Below are positions 11,851 to 23,547 of a DNA stretch of 64,000 nt, in pieces. The notes under the pieces were generated by a model, which had not been told where the DNA came from, did not search any database, and was given only the letters and a program-made list of their open reading frames with translations. The stretch is taken from contig VNKQ01000002.1 of the NCBI GenBank assembly GCA_016508695.1, positions 1,798,001-1,862,000 on the forward strand, in the 5' to 3' direction. Within the stretch, counting starts at the first letter, position 1. Every line of letters starts with the position of its first letter. The position numbers were made by a program, and so were the translations under genes. This stretch comes from Hyphodiscus hymeniophilus (lineage: Eukaryota > Ascomycota > Leotiomycetes > Helotiales > Hyphodiscaceae).

Positions 11851-14800
11851 TTAATGCAACCTCTTCAATTCTTCAACCATGTTCCTCATATCCTCCACGC
11901 TTGGTCCTAATCCCTTACATATCTCTCCTTGAGTCGCTTCGTCAACATCTAGAAAGCGTTCAATGAGCTCCCCGTCCACAAAACGGAAAGGTTCTGCTGA
12001 TTCTCGTTCACCATTTTTGAAAGAGCGGTAGGTGTAAAAGTCCATGTTACCCAGCGTCTGGATGATGCTACTCATGCGGTTTTGCAGCTCCATGAGGATA
12101 TTCTGGGAGCCAGCAGCGATGATGGAGAATAGATAGATGGATCCCTCTGTCTGGATGAGGGGGTTAGTAAGTTAGGAAAACTGGTAGAAAGGTAGCTTAC
12201 GGTAGCCAAAAATGCCTTGGGTACAATCATGGCATTTGGAGATACTTCCACATTGATTTGGCGAATCGTATTGACTTGTTCTCCGAGGTTCATCTCGCTG
12301 GTTACCTCCATCCGCTTTTTGTCCTCAAAAAGCACACCCTCGACATTGCGTTTGAGAACGATGAGGTTCCCTTCTGCATCGCTCTCCAGATATGAGTTGC
12401 CTTCAATGTGCGTTACTGCTGTTGACCAGCATGATTGATGGTGTCGTGCAACTTCAACGAGCTTGTCCGGGTCCCCTCCTCTCCCAGGCTGGTATTCAAC
12501 CAAAGACACCGACTTCATGAGATCTGAGACAGCAATGATATTGCCTGTGACATCCAAGTCAATAGGACACGTCGAAGTCCTATACGTAGCCACTTTCGTA
12601 AGAGTGGCATGGGTCTCCATGGTCTCCACGTATTTATACATCACCACAGTTTTAGTCAGGGCAGCCAGGATCATCCCATCGAGAATAGCCACTCTTCTGC
12701 AGGCCCCTTTCAAAACGAGAGAGGTCACCAAATATGGGCGCTTGTCACTGTCAACGCCAAAGACCAGGAGTCTACCTCGGATGTCGGATTCTTTCGCTGC
12801 CTCATCGTCGAGATAGCTCGTCCCAACAATGAATCTTTCGGCGGGCTCGTGGTCGCTGTATACAGTGGGCAGCTCCGCACGAATCACGCATTCGATTAGC
12901 TCAGGACCGTTCTCGTCACGAAGCACGAATGGCTTTCCCATCTTCCCGAAATTTATATCCTCGACGAGTCTGAAGGTGCTTGTGATGATTTCTTCTCCGT
13001 TGCTTAATTCTCGCTTGATGCATCCGATGCCAAAAGCGCGTTCCGTTGCCGAGTATGCTATCCTTCTGACGGTTTCCCCCATTTGCAGCGTCGTGATATG
13101 AGTTCTTCTTTCAGTATCGATTTGCGAGATCTTGATGTTACCAGCTGTCGAAACTACTATTGAGTCTGGAAACGCTTCGCTATTGAAGGAGCAGACGTGA
13201 GTGGCGCTATCTGCTGTCACAGCGGAGTACACGATTCTACCTTCGGATCCGTATATCAAACTCGGATGTTCGCATGTTGCGAAGACGTTGAAGAGACCGT
13301 CTTTCCGAGGTAGGATCTGGAGTTGAGCCTCTTGTACACCCAGAACTATACTTTTCCTTCCCGATAATGAGTAATTGCTCCTATCCACATTGAACGTCAG
13401 AACAATGCCGTCTTCCATGGCAACAAACAGAGTCGGGCCGGCAAGAGCTGTCGGTAAGACCTGTGTTAGGGCTAGGTTTCGAGGGATTGATGCGTCATTC
13501 GTCCGGCGGAGATTCTCAGAATGAAGAACTGTGAGAGTCTCGAGGTCCAAGATTGAGATTGATCCGGACTTCCAGAAGCCCACAACTCCTACATTTGGAG
13601 CTTGAGAAGAAACATGTACACATGCAATTTGGTCCTTATTACCCAAGCTCTGCACGGTGATCTCTTTCAGCCCTTGTCTAATATTGAGCGAGACCAAATT
13701 GACACCATTCGCAGATAGCAAAATGTAACTTTCGTTCGCCGAGGCCGCTGTAATGATCTGGCCAGCGGGAGGAGTCCATTGGGCAGCGATACCCTCCTGA
13801 CTCAGTAGTGTGACAGTAGTCTCCGTGACTTGCAGTATCAAATCATTAGAGATATTAGTCGCTAATAGAGTTCGCTGGTCTAGCGAGAAGGAGCGGAACT
13901 CGCAAAGCTCCTCAATATCTGACTCAGATTCAATTTTGACTATCATGGTCTCGATTGGTCGTGAGATTACGAGAATGTCGTTAAATAATGATTTTCCGGA
14001 GCGTAATGCAAAGACTCCTCGTATGTTTTCCATTTCGGCCAAGGTTCCAAGATCTTGAAGGCCAACTCCACTTCTGACACTTCTCAAGCTTCCTCCTTCA
14101 AAGACTCCACTACCAGTGACTAATCGTGCTTGACCAGAGGAGAATTCGTTGGTTCGAGTCTCTCCTTCCCGGCCTCCCATATCCATGACTTCGAAATCTA
14201 GGATAGGCGCAACATTTGGAATAGTCTGTAGGATCTCGAGCTTTGGCGTGGCTCCGTTGAGCTCGAGTCGAACAACTTGCGAGTCGGCTTCATGGGAAGC
14301 AATAAACAGAATACCCTCCCCCATGTTCACCAATACAGTAGCCTTTGAGGTCTTTCCAAATTTTCGTACTTCCATATTAGTTACAACAGCGCCATCCACA
14401 AGAATAGTAAGAAGATGAAGGTAGCCGTAATCATCTGCCAGCAGATAATGTAGATCGTCAAATCGTTCCCAAGCGACGAATATCGAAGCTTCGTCTAGGG
14501 CGTACTCGACAATAGCTTTGCTTTCATCGTCCAGATATGTCATTTTCGTCTCTCCGACCACAATGACGCCACCAAGTTGAGCCTTCGCTGCCGCGGCATT
14601 TCGGACGATATACCTCTTCTGCTCTTTTTTACCCTTCGGCACAGGGATGAGGTGGCTGGCGCCCTGGTCCAGATCATTGATATCATTTTCCCGATTCTTG
14701 TGAGGATCAAAGTCCGAATATTGAGATTTCTCATCCACTATCCGATACGTGGATAATTGAACGTTTCCCATTCCGTTATCATGTAAGAGTGCGAGCTTCG

Positions 14801-15388
14801 GTCTATTCGTCTCCGTGTAGAGAAATGCACTCGCCCGTACCCTCAACTCTGTGATTCTAACTTGTTCCGGCTTTTCCAGATACTCCGGAGAAGCTTTCCG
14901 TGGTTTTATGACTCTGACAAGGTTTATAACGCCCTCAAAGAGTTCCATCACAAAGTAACGCCCTGTCGGATCAACAAGACATCGATCTCGACTCTGGGAA
15001 TCCCTCATGTGTTTCTCCGCCGCATCCACAAATGACTGTACTGTGTCTAGCCGCCGCGTTTGCGAGTTCCAGACTACAGTGAAGTATTGGAACCGAGTTG
15101 TGCCAATGAAGAGATGGTCGATCGTCGCGCCCACTGGTCGAATCTTTGCGAGCATGGAGACATGGCCGTAGATTGCTATTGAGGCTTCCGTTACCAGAAC
15201 TCCTTCCGAAAGCCTCCACACCTCCACTCTGTTCGCTTTGCTGCGAGTAGTTTAGCTGGAGATACACAGCTCTTTTAGGGCGCATGAACTTACGCCAGAA
15301 CAAGACATTCTTCTTCAGGATCAGTAAGCCTGCATTTGATGGCATGCCTTATAGAGCTAGGCCTGTGAATGGGAGCTAGGTATGCCAT
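11851..15388 (-). CDS. DDB1: DNA damage-binding protein 1 (CRL4 adaptor)
   Basis: Three exons, complement of 15388-15294, 15240-12201 and 12150-11851, encode 1144 residues, against 1140 for human DDB1. The protein is the adaptor of CUL4 ubiquitin ligases; in Neurospora the CUL4-DDB1 complex is also needed for heterochromatin and DNA methylation. Joins read CLVLAKANRVEVWRL and ATVTEGSIYLF. Family landmarks include ELRVRASAFLY, TGSGVFEGGSLRSVRSGVG, FATCEHPSLIY, FPDSIVVSTAGN, ISDLMKSV-type AVSDLMKSVSLVEY, and a C-terminus with MELQNRM, WRSF-like YRSF, FVDGELIERFLD and ending VEELKRLH. These cover the three beta-propellers and the helical C-terminal domain. The ATG gives MAYLAPIHRPSS. Intact along its length. 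Confidence 0.97.
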
Positions 15389-15808
15389 ATGGAAGAAGTC
15401 TTGGTCATATGGAAGTTGATTGTTGAAAGAACTGTTGAAGAAGTGCTGGAGCTCGTCGACGATGATGCTGGCTGGGTATGTAGTATGTAATCGTTACGGT
15501 TGGTATCCGCGACTTACAGTATCGGAGTTAAGAAGCTCCCCCTCCCGACTCGTCAAAGCTTCCTCTAAAGAGAGTTGAATTGCATTTGCTTATTTAAATT
15601 AAAATCGAGGGAAAGAACAAGGGTTCGTATTGGGTACAAGTTCAATCACTCCCTCATACGACATAGGTTCTCAAAGGCTCGCGTAAAAAATGTCTTTCTC
15701 TATCTCTGTATATAAAGCCTAGTTCTCGTAATGCGAGGGGTATCTCTTACGCCAGAAAATGCAAAGATCCTTTTACACGCCACAAGAAATTGCGGAAAGC
15801 TCAATCAT
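15389..15808. other. Intergenic: DDB1 promoter side and RPC5 3' end
   Basis: About 420 bases between the DDB1 start and the RPC5 stop, both on the minus strand. No gene is supported. The DDB1 promoter is expected here. Confidence 0.5.
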
Positions 15809-17016
15809 TCATGCAGCTGCCACCTCGTCATCACCAGCATCTCTGGCCTTGGCCTCAGCCTCAGCGCCATCAGGTTCAGACAAAGTATCGGAACTGTAAC
15901 CATCGTCTTCACCACTAGCAACCTCCTTTCCCTTGCCCTTGTCATTCTCCTTCTGAGCGAGTCGCGCCTTTCGTTCTTCCCTCCGAGCCACCTTTTCCGC
16001 ATCTCTGGCCTTCTTCAAGCGATTCTTGTCAATGGGAGCACTAATCATATCCAAGTATTGCTCATCGTTGACGCCACTGATGAGCTTGGGAACCTTAGCA
16101 AGCAACTCCTCTGTGTTCTGCCCCATTGCACCACCCGCAAAGAAGTTCTCTTGAAAGAAACTCCAGGACTCCTCGGTCTCGGCGTCGACGAAACGATGTG
16201 CGCGCCAAGGTTCAGCCTGAACTTCCTGGACTCTCTTGTTCATGTTATCACCATGATCGTCCTCACCTTCGCCGGGAGACTTGACAGTCATATGGACAGC
16301 TCGAGCTTCGGTGACGCGTGGAGGGCCTGCATCTCGGGCACGGCTGAGACGGTCCTGTTCGGTGGCGGCATCAATGTGGTGAAATTGCGGGCGGAGAGGG
16401 ACAATTTGATCAACGGGAGTAAGGTGTAGTTGACCTGAAACTGTCAGCATATTATCCGAAATGTGTAGTAAAAAAATGTACCGTTCGTGAAAGTACCGAC
16501 CATATAAATGGGAGATGTGGAGTTTTTTGCGACGAATTGACCTCCAAGTGTTTGGGTGGCTAAAACATGTCCATCCTCAATTGCCTTGTCGTAGTTCTCA
16601 AGCAATTTTTCCTGATTCTCTGCCTCTTCAGCTTCACCGCGTCCCCGACCGCGACCAGCTTGAGGAGCACCTCCAATGCCAAAACCTCCAGGCAAACCAT
16701 GACTACCCCCTCCTTTTGCCATGCTACTCTTTTTCATAGCTTCGCCCCATTTGACACCCTTAATGCGATCGAAGTTACGGTGGACATCCATAGGAACATC
16801 GAGCTCGACCATTCCAGCATTTGGCTTGACTCGGAGTTCAAGGGGAGCGGAGTTGTTTCTGACATCATATGGCTTGTTGCGCTCTCGATTCGGAAATTGG
16901 AGGATCATGATCTGGCGATCACTATCGAGTGCGGGCTTAATGAAGATTGGGAACTCTGCGACTATGGGATCCAGTTCATCCTTCTTTGCAGCACGTTTGG
17001 CCTCGGCGTCGGCCAT
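15809..17016 (-). CDS. RPC37: RNA polymerase III subunit RPC5/Rpc37
   Basis: Two exons, complement of 17016-16482 and 16434-15809, encode 386 residues. RPC5/Rpc37 pairs with Rpc53 (RPC4) to form the TFIIF-like module of RNA polymerase III, which acts in initiation, termination and reinitiation. Family signature: DPIVAEFPIFIKPAL, RQIMILQFPNRERNKPYDV and VELDVPMDVHRNFDRIKGVKWG near the N-terminus, then across the intron TFTNGQLHLTPVDQIVPLRPQ. The C-terminus is charged (KKARDAEKVARREERKARL). A Gly-rich linker at about residues 105-125 is disordered. The start is the ATG giving MADAEAKRAAKKDE. The frame is closed upstream by TGA, but another frame there reads PESESESEP, so an extra 5' exon with an acidic N-terminus cannot be excluded. 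Confidence 0.88.
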
Positions 17017-17467
17017 GGCAGCAGCAGGCTCGCTGGGCGTCACCAGGGCTCAGACTCAGATTCGGACTCAGGGTTTGCGCAGGTTCGTGCTCAGATTTGA
17101 TGGTGTTATTGCCTTCTGTACGCTTGGGAATATTTCCTTTAAATTTGGGCATGTCGGCGATCTTTTGTATGTGCCCCGGCACTTGTTATGCAAGTTCAAG
17201 GATGGTGTTTATCGATAAGGAACCCAGAAAAACTGTTTTGAAGCTTAGTGGGACCTTGCATATATTAGGTTAGGCTTGATCTCCTTCCTGCGCCACTCCG
17301 GAAGTGACGACTGCGCTTCCAGGCTCCAAAGAATCGACTTCAATCCTCTCAACATCGACCGCAATCATCGACCGCAATCATCGACCGCAATCATCGACCG
17401 TATTCATCGACCTCCTCATTCTTCCTTTTGATCTGGACCGAATCCGCTGCAAAGTAACGAAACAACG
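17017..17467. promoter_or_regulatory. Bidirectional region between RPC5 and PMP3-like gene
   Basis: Divergent start codons are about 450 bases apart. The region contains a short tandem repeat at about 17352-17412 (listed separately) lying in the expected 5' leader of the PMP3-like gene. Confidence 0.5.
17352..17412. repeat. Tandem repeat of a 13-bp unit
   Basis: The unit ATCGACCGCAATC is repeated about four times with one degenerate copy (ATCGACCGTATTC), upstream of the PMP3-like start codon. It probably lies in the transcribed leader or core promoter. Confidence 0.85.
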
Positions 17468-18070
17468 ATGTGCTCTACGGATATTTTTCTGGGCCTCCTG
17501 GCTATCATCTTCCCCCCAATCGCAGTAGTGAGTCAAGTCAAGTTTCCCTCTTAGGACTTCAAACTTTGGTCTGTTTGCTCGAGATTGATCAGGGTAGAAG
17601 GCTTTCTTGGAACCACGATTACTCTTATTATATTATTATGTCGCGAGCTGCATACTGACTGGCTTTTACAGTGGGTTAAATGTGGCGTCTGCTCCGCCGA
17701 CTCCCTCATCAATATCTGTCTTTGTATGCTAGGCTTCATCCCTGGCCTGTTGCATGCGTGGTATATCATTGCCAAATTCCCCGAAACCGATTATGATCAA
17801 CTCCCACAAGATGCCGAAAGCGGCCGTGTAACCTATGTGATCGTCCAATCTGCAGACGGAAGCCAAAGACGAGTACCAAAGAACTCTATTAGACCTGCGC
17901 AAGCTGGATACGGTACTACGGCTTCGATGGCTCCTCCTGTTCATCAGGATCAGAATGGGACATGGAGTAATGGTGGCTCTGGATCTGGGGAGGGAAGCAG
18001 TCGTGGGGCGGTGCCACCGACTTACGCCGAGGCTGTGAAAGGAGACAATAAGGTGCAGAGTAGAGACTAG
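17468..18070 (+). CDS. PMP3/UPF0057 small membrane protein with PPxY tail
   Basis: Two exons, 17468-17527 and 17672-18070, encode 152 residues. The intron has a TACTGAC branch point and the join reads FPPIAVWVKCGV. The first 55 residues are a complete PMP3 domain: two hydrophobic segments (DIFLGLLAIIFPPIAV and LINICLCMLGFIPGLLHAWYII) in the order of yeast Pmp3, a 55-residue plasma-membrane proteolipid needed for ion homeostasis. Unlike Pmp3 it continues with about 95 hydrophilic residues rich in Ser and Gly. The tail ends in VPPTYAEAVKGD, a PPxY motif of the type bound by the WW domains of Nedd4/Rsp5 ubiquitin ligases. The tail therefore suggests turnover control of a stress protein, which is inference. 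Confidence 0.9.
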
Positions 18071-18465
18071 AGAGTATAGGGGATTAGGGAGGCTACGTAA
18101 GATACGGGTTAGGATGGACTGATTTGGATGGGGCGAATCTTCCGGTTGGCTGGCGCACTGGATATATTTGTTTATGGTCATGGTTGCTCCCCTGTGGTAT
18201 TAGAGGGGGCGGTCCTTGAAGCTGTTGGATTTTGGAAATTCTCGACTCTCAAAAACGAAAACAATCAATTATTGGTGCTTTTTGGGGCCAGTGGTGAGGA
18301 AGGAAGGGGGGAAAGGGAACAGTGTCAAGTGGAACTTATCTGGCTATAGGTACTCATTAACAAAGAAAACTCTTCAGTGCTTTTTTGCTTTTGAGTAGTC
18401 CAATGAAGCACCATCCAAATGAAGAACCAGTAGTGGAAGGTGTTGCTTTATGATTTTCATTCTCA
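18071..18465. other. Convergent 3' intergenic region
   Basis: Between the stops of the PMP3-like gene and CLP1. No coding feature supported. Confidence 0.5.
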
Positions 18466-20041
18466 TTAGCCCATCAGATCCATAACATGTTCTGGCCAAC
18501 TTCCCCAGACTAAAGGTTTGTCTGTAAAGCTCGTATTCAGAGGAGCAAGAAGCTTGAGTTGTCTTTTCTTCTCGTCTACCTCTGCAACATACACGAAACC
18601 CATAACCGTAGCATCTCGGATCGTCTCCGCGGAGTCAAGCACTGCCGCATGCATCACAGCCAGCAGAGAATGTAGCATCATAGCTGAGGGCTCAACCTTC
18701 TCAAATAATTCCTGCCCTGTCAATTCTTCTTCGCCCTCGTATAGTGGATCTGCTGCAATGCTGTTAGTGAGATGCTCCCCTTCTCTTCAAATGGAATGGC
18801 TATACCTTCAAAGATTTTGTGCACCACGATTTCGTCGAAAGGAACGTTTCTGGGATGGGGATTTAGGATCCTCTTGAGATCTCCGAAGAAGTACTCTCGG
18901 ATTGCAGCTTCACGAGATTCTTTCATAAATGCTTCATCCCGGTCCACACAACCACCAGATTTATCGAGCTTGACGAGAGTCAGCGGCTCACCGGAAGCAC
19001 ACTTGTAACTTGAGAATCTGCGTTGAATATCACTGTATAGTCGTTCTGAGCCTAAAACTAGAATAATGTCCACTACAACTGTTAGTGAATTAAAGTGGCA
19101 ATTTTTAGTATAACGAACCTGAAAATTCAGAAATGATATGAGATATCAGATCGTAGTTGCCCTTCCCCTGACTAATAACTCCCGGTGTGTCAATAATCAT
19201 CCCTGTCTCTTTAATAAGAGCATCCTCATCCATCCTGCTAAGCGACGTCAACGCCAGCCTTGTGATTACAGGTTTGAACAGCTTTGTATTATCTTCAGGG
19301 CTTGGCAATCCATAATAGTAACATAGCGGCAGCTTCACAGGCACAGGGCCAGGTCCGCTTGTAGGACTGCTTCCCCATCCCTGTTCCACATCAATGATCG
19401 AAGAAAAGGCCGATGCCGTCAAAGTTCCTGGGATGGACAGCATACCCTCTTTCGAGTCCGTATTTATGACCATAGGAAATCTCCCCATCTTGATAGCATA
19501 TGCCGTCAATAGTTTCACCAAGCTCGTCTTCCCAGAATTGTTTGGACCAACGACCAACACCCTTGGCCCATCTTGTCTGCTTTTGGTCGTTTCATCTCGT
19601 AGCTTCTCTAACGCAAAATGCGTATTGACGTATTGTACCATTGGGGTCTCCTCCGCTGTATATTCTTCGCATGTTCCGATTACCTCAATAGCGCAACCAT
19701 TCCAGGTGAATATCGACGACTTCGTGCCGCGGAATGTATAGAGGTGGTTAAGGGCGAGTTCTGTTCCGAAGATTTCGGCGGTTCCATTGAGGATCTGGAA
19801 ATTGAGTACATGTTATATTTCCTGGGATCCAGAAGTCTCTGACCTTAACATCAATGCTCTGACTGGTAGCTACTTCGAATCGCCATTCTGAATTCGCTGG
19901 GAGGTGGTGTAAAACCGTCGTGGCTTCTGGCGCGACCGGCGCTAAGAACGCGAACTGGATATGTTAGTGTTTAGTATAATCTTGGAAATAACACGGCCTT
20001 ACTGCAGGGTTGGCCTGCCCTCCTAGACCTGGTATTGACAT
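18466..20041 (-). CDS. CLP1: mRNA cleavage and polyadenylation factor Clp1
   Basis: Five exons, complement of 20041-20003, 19954-19844, 19794-19119, 19072-18806 and 18752-18466, encode 459 residues. Clp1 is a subunit of the cleavage factor IA/II complex that processes pre-mRNA 3' ends, with a polynucleotide-kinase fold. The N-terminal domain has WRFEVATSQSIDVKILNGTAEIFGTEL and FTWNGCAIEV. The P-loop is GPNNSGKTS at about residues 133-141. Further landmarks are MVINTDSKEGM, IIDTPGVISQGKGNYDL (Walker B region), VDIILVLGSERLY, and the C-terminal domain ending APLNTSFTDKPLVWGSWPE. The last intron (GTATAG to GCAG) was needed to connect HKIFEA to DPLYEGEEEL; reading straight through would end prematurely. 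Confidence 0.95.
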
Positions 20042-21243
20042 TTTGAAGCTTGGATGGTGGTCGTGTAGACGGTTGAGAGCTGAACTGGGACGACGAGGCA
20101 ACGGATATTTTAGGTGTGGCTGGTACAGTACGAGTAGGAGTTCTGACATTCAGCCTCGTTGGCAAGGCGGAGGCCCATTCGGCAATGCCAAGATTTCTCC
20201 GTTTGTCACATCTTGGATGAAATGGAGAGGCGTTAACGCTGATCCGCAATCTCAGCAATCATGTGGGTGCTGCTGGGGAATACCAAGGACACTGAACGAT
20301 TCTTCTCGAAGAATATCCCGGATCTTATTCACTGATTTCGCGAGAGTCAAGATCACTGTCCTCTTGATCTACAAACCGAAAGGTCATCAAAATACTTCAA
20401 TATTTCCAAAAGCACGAGCTAGATTGGACGGAAAGAGCTTTAAGCGCTGGCAGATTTGAACGAGTATGGCAGGCTTTGGTTAGTGCCGAGTGGTGTGAAT
20501 CTACTTCGAATTCCGACACAGATTGTGGTCTTGTCAAGCCTCAAGCCAAACCGCAGCAGCCAAACAACGGCAAAGGTCTCTTCTCGTAGAGTGATGGACC
20601 CATTTCATTTCCCGTCACCTAGAGTCATCAGAACTGGGCCTAGGATTTTCTAGGAGAGTGGGTGGTCTCCAAATACTTCGAAGACGAAGAAATGAAAGAA
20701 AGGAAAGAGGTCTCAAAGCCGTAGTAGGCCTCGGTGACGCTTTGGAGATACCATGAAGTTGATTCTTGCCGACAATGTCGGACACGTCCGAATCATGCTA
20801 CAGGTCTGGGCACATTTCCAGTCAGGCAACATGTTTCGAGCAGTGATGCGTTTCCTCCCCTGTTCGAATCATGGGGAAAATTCGTGCGGTATCGGCAACA
20901 TAGGACACTCAAGCCAGCGCTTTCCCTGATGCGAAGAATTGCCAGGCGTTTCTGGAGCATGCGTTGAAGCACATTCATACTTTCCAACCTCGATCCCTGC
21001 GTAGTTGGATCAGGTCACTTATAGCGCAAATATATATATATATATGTATATATTCTCTGTCAGCCTTACCTAGTTATATGTCTAAGCCGCAAGCTCCTCT
21101 TGGTGACAATGTTGAAAGAACGAGTAGATTTCTATGTTACTGCCAAAGGCCAATGGTATCTAACATGAAGCAAAATGCATAAGCCATGCCTATAACCAAG
21201 TGTACTCCAAATACGATGCAACTTTCCGTATGATGCAGCCATG
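20042..21243. other. Intergenic, no supported gene
   Basis: This 1.2 kb stretch lies between the CLP1 start and the multikinase stop. Plus-strand frames of up to 149 codons overlap the CLP1 5' end in antisense and show no family features. It contains the AT microsatellite at 21031-21054. Confidence 0.45.
21031..21054. repeat. AT dinucleotide microsatellite
   Basis: An uninterrupted TA run of 14 bases continues as a slightly degenerate TATA/TGTA tract, in intergenic DNA. Confidence 0.9.
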
Positions 21244-22457
21244 TCACGACCCTCCTATATTCTTTAGGATCTTCGCGACACTCCGAACTCCAATCAAGGA
21301 GTTCTCATCAGGACCCAAGCCGGGAGACCATGTAGCATGAGCAAAGTCGATGACTTTGACAGAGTAGATCTTCGGGTCAGCATCTTCTTCGTCTTCACTC
21401 TCATTCTCCTCCGAATTGCAACCATCACCATTCACCAAAGTTGCTGGCGATCTACTAGCTTCTTCCATGGCAGCTCTTAGAGCAACGCCATCGCCCTCAA
21501 AGACAAATAGAAGACTCGCTGAGAACATACGACTCTCCTGGTTCTCCAAGAGTTCCTGGATCCTCCTCACATCCGCCAGGAAAGCTTGCGCAACCAACTT
21601 CCCCAACTCCTCGTCAATGCCAGCGTTTTTCACAAACATGAAATTCCTAAACGCCTCTTGCACATTCTCCTTCTGCACAGAAAACCTTCCATAATTTTTA
21701 TCATAGATCTGAAAGCCCTCTTTATCTATATCTTTACCCACAGCGCCATGGCCCTGCCAGACTCTCATGCCAGCTATTCGGAAGCCGAGATCTTTGTGTG
21801 TGGTCTCTTCTGTTACCTTGTCAAAACGTATCTTCTTCTCCTGATGCGCATCATCGGCCCATAACCGTACTCCTAGTTTCACATCTAGGATGTTGGGCTT
21901 CACGTAGCCATGTGCGGCGTTCTCGAGGACTACGGCTTGGTTCGTCTCTATTCTCTTCCCTGTCTTGACCGGTAGCACAGCTTCGGGGACCGTATGTTTG
22001 GCAATCAGTAATGCAGCTCCATTATCCAGCAGTACACCATTTGTGGGTTGGGCAATCAGGGCAGCACCTCCGTCGTCCAGCAATACCCCGTTCGTGTGTG
22101 TCGCAACCAGGCCGGCGCCATTCTCCACGGGTCCAGTTATGTGTTTCGCAAGCAATGCTGCGCCTTGTTCCTCAATCGTTGAATTCTGCTGCTCGTCCAG
22201 TGTCAAAGTTCCCAGAAACGCAGGCATGAACTCGGCGAACTCTTGATGTGCTGCGACAGAGTCATTGTAAAAATTGATCTCCGTCTGAGTGCAAGGCTTG
22301 ATAAAGAGCTCGCCTTCGACATCGCACAGCGTGCCATCACTAAGGCAAATCTGTCAGCTCTTTCCTCTGTTCGTGGGGGACACTGCGCATCGTACTGTCC
22401 TGCGACGGCATAGTTGTAGTCGATCAGATCTGCGCGCGTGGGCAGCGGTTTGGCCAT
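21244..22457 (-). CDS. IPK2: Inositol polyphosphate multikinase (Ipk2/Arg82 family)
   Basis: Two exons, complement of 22457-22396 and 22339-21244, encode 385 residues. The enzyme phosphorylates inositol tris- and tetrakisphosphates towards IP5. In yeast it also acts in transcription control as Arg82. The join reads YAVAGHDGTLCDVEGELFIKP, the conserved N-lobe start. The inositol-binding signature PNILDVKLG is at about residues 169-177, followed by RIAGMRVW. Near the C-terminus are SASLLFVFEGD and the catalytic metal-binding KVIDFAHATW (about 349-358), then PDENSLIGVRSVAKIL. An acidic loop (SEENESEDEEDAD) precedes the last strands. A four-copy internal repeat of 16-17 residues, about 79-140, is inserted before the substrate-binding motif and is listed separately. 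Confidence 0.92.
21987..22167 (-). repeat. Internal coding repeat in the multikinase gene
   Basis: Four imperfect tandem copies of a 48-54 bp unit, encoding the pattern G-A-x-L-x-A-x-x-T-N-G-V-L-L-D-x. The copies begin GAALLAKHITG, GAGLVATHTNG, GAALIAQPTNG and GAALLIAKHTV. All keep the reading frame. Confidence 0.85.
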
Positions 22458-23547
22458 TTTCTCTTTTTCTGCCAGATCATAGGCTTGACTTGAGTCGCAA
22501 AATGCTATGAGTATATCATGCTGGGTAATCGAGGGGATTTAGAGGACCAGGCGCTCCGATATTCCCTTCATAAAAGGAAGTAAGTCTGGTTCGCGGGAGG
22601 AGTAAGGCTGAGTAAAAGAGGTTCTGGCGGTTGGCGAAGAGTGAGGGAGGCGTTGGGAGTCGTGGCTTCAATCAGACTGCTGAGCGCGTTGACGACCCCT
22701 GGAACTTGCAGATGCAGTGAAGCCGAAGTAGACGAATTACTGTGTTAGTGAGTGGAATCTCAGGGTGTTTGGGGGCATTGACAGTTTGGCATTCACGTCG
22801 AGGGTGTATCTGGGTAAAATGATTGGCTGCGTCGCTTGCTCGGGACGGAAGCACAGCCACCTCGCCCCGCCTCACCTCACTTTATGAAGTACCTTAGTAT
22901 GAAGGCACATAACAAGGCCGAACCTCAGTGTTCTCTTCTCACAACTCCAGTCTACCTACCTATTGACAACTCACAACCTCCTCTACACATCAGAAGTGCA
23001 GCCACACCGGGATTGGATCTATCACTTCAGGATTGTTTGCTAACAAACAGCAATAACAGACACAAACAAACAGAGCACCATCAAACAACCATCAGGACAT
23101 TTCGGACCATGTAAGTCTGCACTATCCAGGAAGTGCACCCTTTCGTTTACTTTCATTGCTCTCCTCAAAGCTGATCAGTGATTCGGCTGGCCGCGTGCGA
23201 AAGCCACTCTCTGTCTTATTCAAGTGAATGCCTTCACATCTGTTACGCGTTGAGTCTACCTTCACATCTTGTGCATACCCAGCTCATCTGATCAACTGCT
23301 TTACTCTTACCGCCATTCCACACTCTCATTCATTCACTGCCTCACGATCTTTGGGAGCCTACACAGACCATTATCTCCCGAATTTTCAGGTACCTCTGCA
23401 GTGCACAGCCATTTCCCACCTTCACCTCATACACAAAACCCTTCAGGACCCAATCACATCCAAGGACCGCTCTTCCACACACCAACGGAACCCTGCTACT
23501 CGAATTGACTCAAGGTTACTGACTAGTCTAGGTCTGACAACCCAAGC
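22458..23547. promoter_or_regulatory. Divergent promoter region and long 5' leader of ARB1
   Basis: 1.1 kb between divergent starts. On the plus strand the right half is rich in CA and CT and contains a strong donor-like GTAAGT at 23111, so ARB1 probably has an intron in its 5' leader; the acceptor cannot be fixed by eye. No gene is supported. Confidence 0.5.

Noticed and set aside
17017..17182. Upstream RPC5 N-terminus including PESESESEP in another frame
   Set aside because: A stop closes the frame upstream of the chosen ATG and I could not find a convincing splice that joins the acidic segment to the main frame.
18720..19073. Minus-strand frame ending QQIHYTRAKKN as the natural C-terminus of Clp1
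   Set aside because: It reads through an intron (18805-18753); splicing it out restores the conserved ending DPLYEGEEEL and the C-terminal domain.
20861..20880. TGTTCGAATCATG, a weak match to a tRNA B-box
   Set aside because: No matching A-box or foldable cloverleaf around it.
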